Of a stretch of 64,000 nt of DNA, positions 63,001 through 64,000 are shown one piece after another. The notes below the pieces were generated by a model. That model was not told the origin of the DNA and made no database searches. It was given only the letters and a program-made list of their open reading frames with translations. Where the stretch lies: positions 13,182,501 through 13,246,500 of the forward strand of contig CM072891.1 of assembly GCA_037013685.1 (NCBI GenBank), given 5' to 3'. Both the position numbers and the translations under genes were made by a program. Source of the stretch: Acridotheres tristis (taxonomy: Eukaryota; Chordata; Aves; Passeriformes; Sturnidae). Each line of letters begins with the position of its first letter. Within the stretch, counting starts at the first letter, position 1.

Positions 63001-64000
63001 GGAGCCCTGAATGAGTCTGTTGGATTGGCATTGGCTTTCTGGAACTTTTCTGGGTCATTAACCTCACACTAAACCAGATTTCTGTCACAAGGTCCCACTT
63101 ACTGAGAGAATAACTACTCCCTTTTTGTTCCTTGCCATGGGCTGTCAGCTCTGCACACAATGGTGTGGGATTTCTCTCCTGCTCTGCTGGTTTCCGAAGG
63201 AAATGGCATTAGTCTGTTACAGGAGAGCAGTGGTGGTGTGGCTGTGTCCCTAGGCTTTCCCACCAAGGGCTGCTTGTCCAGGGCAAATGGAAAGAAAGGG
63301 AAATGGAAATGGAATCTCCCACAGCAGGGAGAGCTGCTCACAGTCCTGACAGAAGGCAGGTGGGAAGGAAGAGTAATGTGTTGTGCTAAGCTCGTGGAGG
63401 ATTTCAGCTTGGCTAGGTTTTTTCTCATACCAAATAGGGTGTCAGGGAAGGTGTAGCTCCAGCTCCAGATCAGACTCAGCCCCAAGCACCACCTCTGCTT
63501 TCCCAGGGAGCCCTACACTCCTGCTGGGCAGTGCAGGCTGGAAGCTGAGTCCAGTCAGAGCCTTCTGGAGCACCTGAAACCAAAGGTGAATTACCAAAAG
63601 CAGTAAAGGGGGCAGTGGGTATAAATACAGGGCAGTTATGCGGTCTCTCAAAATAGGAATTTCTGACTATTTGCTTTGTATGTCAGCCTCAAATCTTCTT
63701 CTGACTAAATATTCCACTAAAAGTTGATGTCAGGAAGCAGTTACTTTCCAGTGACATGAGGATTCAGTAACTCACATCATCAGAGCCTAATGAGTGGAGG
63801 AGCCTCTCAGGCACCTTTGCCAGGCTTATTCTCATCCAGCATAACTGGAAAGATCTCCTGTACAAAGAGACACAGCTTGTTTGGTCCATGACCTTCCAGC
63901 CATCAGTCTTCTACTGTTGTTTTCCTAATGTTCTGGCCAAGATTATGTAAAAAACTAACCCCTTCTGTGTCACCATTTCCAGGAGCCATCCACGGGCCAT
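50894..64000 (+). CDS. Synaptotagmin-13, partial at the window edge (exons 1-4 and start of exon 5)
   Basis: SYT13 is an atypical synaptotagmin: a membrane-anchored protein with two C2 domains that lack the calcium-binding aspartates, linked to vesicle trafficking and endocrine or neural cell biology. The spliced frame gives 285 residues from exons 1-4 plus EPSTGH of exon 5; the human protein has 426. Residues 6-30 form the transmembrane segment near the N-terminus, with cysteines 24, 28, 30 and 32 as likely acylation sites. The linker holds EPVQPRALLKFPNIYGP (68-84), almost identical to mammals. C2A spans roughly 155-280; C2B lies beyond the window. All introns are GT-AG with phases 0, 1, 1, 0, and the first exon encodes 61 residues exactly as in human. 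No disabling change is seen. Recognition rests on memory of the human sequence and is close in exons 1, 2 and 4. Confidence 0.95.
51077..56114 (+). other. SYT13 intron 1
   Basis: About 5.0 kb, AT-rich, GT-AG. Open frames inside (for example 53547-53786 and 53729-54076, minus) are unsupported. A T/G-rich run lies near 55290-55318. No mobile element was recognised with confidence. Confidence 0.8.
56115..56337 (+). CDS. SYT13 exon 2: cytoplasmic linker
   Basis: Encodes residues 62-135, beginning FNVKKTAEPVQPRALLKFPN and ending LFVLPQN with phase 1. The acceptor is TTTTCAG and the donor GTAGGA. Strong similarity to mammals at both ends; the middle (TTEEPATGKHTALDENR) is variable. Confidence 0.95.
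56338..58229 (+). other. SYT13 intron 2
   Basis: About 1.9 kb, GT-AG. It carries the 10-bp minisatellite at 57661-57720; nothing else was recognised. Confidence 0.85.
57661..57720. repeat. Minisatellite, 10-bp unit, six copies
   Basis: Six head-to-tail units of exactly 10 bases with consensus CCCCCCATGT or CCCTCCATGT, without indels between units. On the minus strand it reads as a G-rich ACATGGGGGG-type array with runs of four to six G, so it could form G-quadruplexes. Confidence 0.92.
58230..58364 (+). CDS. SYT13 exon 3: start of C2A
   Basis: Encodes residues 136-180, opening GVVKDVCVTEPLRPDCAAGG and closing AELRVALLQ. The first residues and LHYSLLRDPQRAELRV align with human LHYCLDYDCQKAELFV, while the central stretch is diverged and Ala/Gly/Pro-rich. 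The exon is extremely GC- and CpG-rich compared with its introns. Acceptor CCAGTTCCAG, donor GTAAGG, phase 1 on both sides. Confidence 0.9.
58365..59904 (+). other. SYT13 intron 3
   Basis: About 1.5 kb, GT-AG. The exon 3 frame stays open well into it because the start is GC-rich, but splicing at 58364/59905 is required to match the known protein. Nothing else was recognised. Confidence 0.85.
59905..60218 (+). CDS. SYT13 exon 4: most of C2A
   Basis: Encodes residues 181-285 (the first split with exon 3). It contains DAGCHCYILGTLESKSG, AQTELKKKVLHTLWEE, TLTLTLRNCDKFSRHSIVGE and ends RLKSPEK before GTATGG. It aligns along its length with human SYT13. Loop positions that bind calcium in other synaptotagmins lack the full set of aspartates, as is known for this family member. 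Confidence 0.95.
60219..63982 (+). other. SYT13 intron 4
   Basis: About 3.8 kb, GT-AG. A CAG/CTG inverted repeat lies at 60925-60976. No coding exon or mobile element was recognised. Confidence 0.85.
63983..64000 (+). CDS. SYT13 exon 5, first 18 bases
   Basis: After the acceptor CACCATTTCCAG the last 18 bases encode EPSTGH in phase 0, matching human EPSAGA at the same place between C2A and C2B. The rest of the exon and C2B lie beyond the window. Confidence 0.88.

Noticed and set aside
1..64000. Prokaryotic features, CRISPR arrays, phage or recent viral insertions
   Set aside because: No repeat-spacer pattern, operon structure or viral gene was seen; gene structure is that of a vertebrate.

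Overview
This window is vertebrate nuclear DNA, most likely from a bird. It is AT-rich with long intergenic stretches, holds multi-exon genes with GT-AG introns, and carries degraded CR1 LINE fragments as the only interspersed repeats I can recognise. The low visible repeat load and the very GC-rich SYT13 exon 3 fit a bird better than a crocodilian or turtle, but the species is not determined. Nothing prokaryotic, viral or CRISPR-like was seen. Most open frames outside the two genes look like chance frames.

Two protein-coding genes are supported, arranged head to head and about 17.7 kb apart. On the minus strand, 33230 down to 24314 (or 24120), lies a secreted astacin-family zinc metalloprotease of the hatching-enzyme type (UVS.2/HCE-like) in at least 12 coding exons: signal peptide, Thr/Glu-rich acidic propeptide built partly from three microexons, astacin catalytic domain with an intact zinc site and Met-turn, and one complete CUB domain. 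All 12 exons join in frame with consensus splice sites. Where the protein ends is unclear: a strong donor follows the CUB domain, yet the frame also runs on to a stop at 24120, with three AATAAA signals shortly beyond it.

On the plus strand, from 50894 to the window edge, lies SYT13 (synaptotagmin-13). Exons 1 to 4 are complete and the first 18 bases of exon 5 are present. The translation follows the known vertebrate protein closely in exons 1, 2 and 4 and diverges in exon 3.

The layout is: 1-24119, intergenic DNA with one clear CR1 fragment and several simple repeats; 24314-33230, the hatching-enzyme gene, with an old CR1 copy in intron 2; 33231-50893, intergenic DNA with a GC-rich promoter flank, a CCT repeat and a GC-rich patch near 38.8 kb; 50894-64000, SYT13 with a 10-bp minisatellite in intron 2. 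The two genes have unrelated jobs (egg-envelope proteolysis and vesicle-type membrane trafficking); nothing here suggests they act together. I did not find a convincing undescribed system. The observations most worth following are the microexon propeptide, the ambiguous 3' end of the protease, and the GC-rich divergent exon of SYT13.
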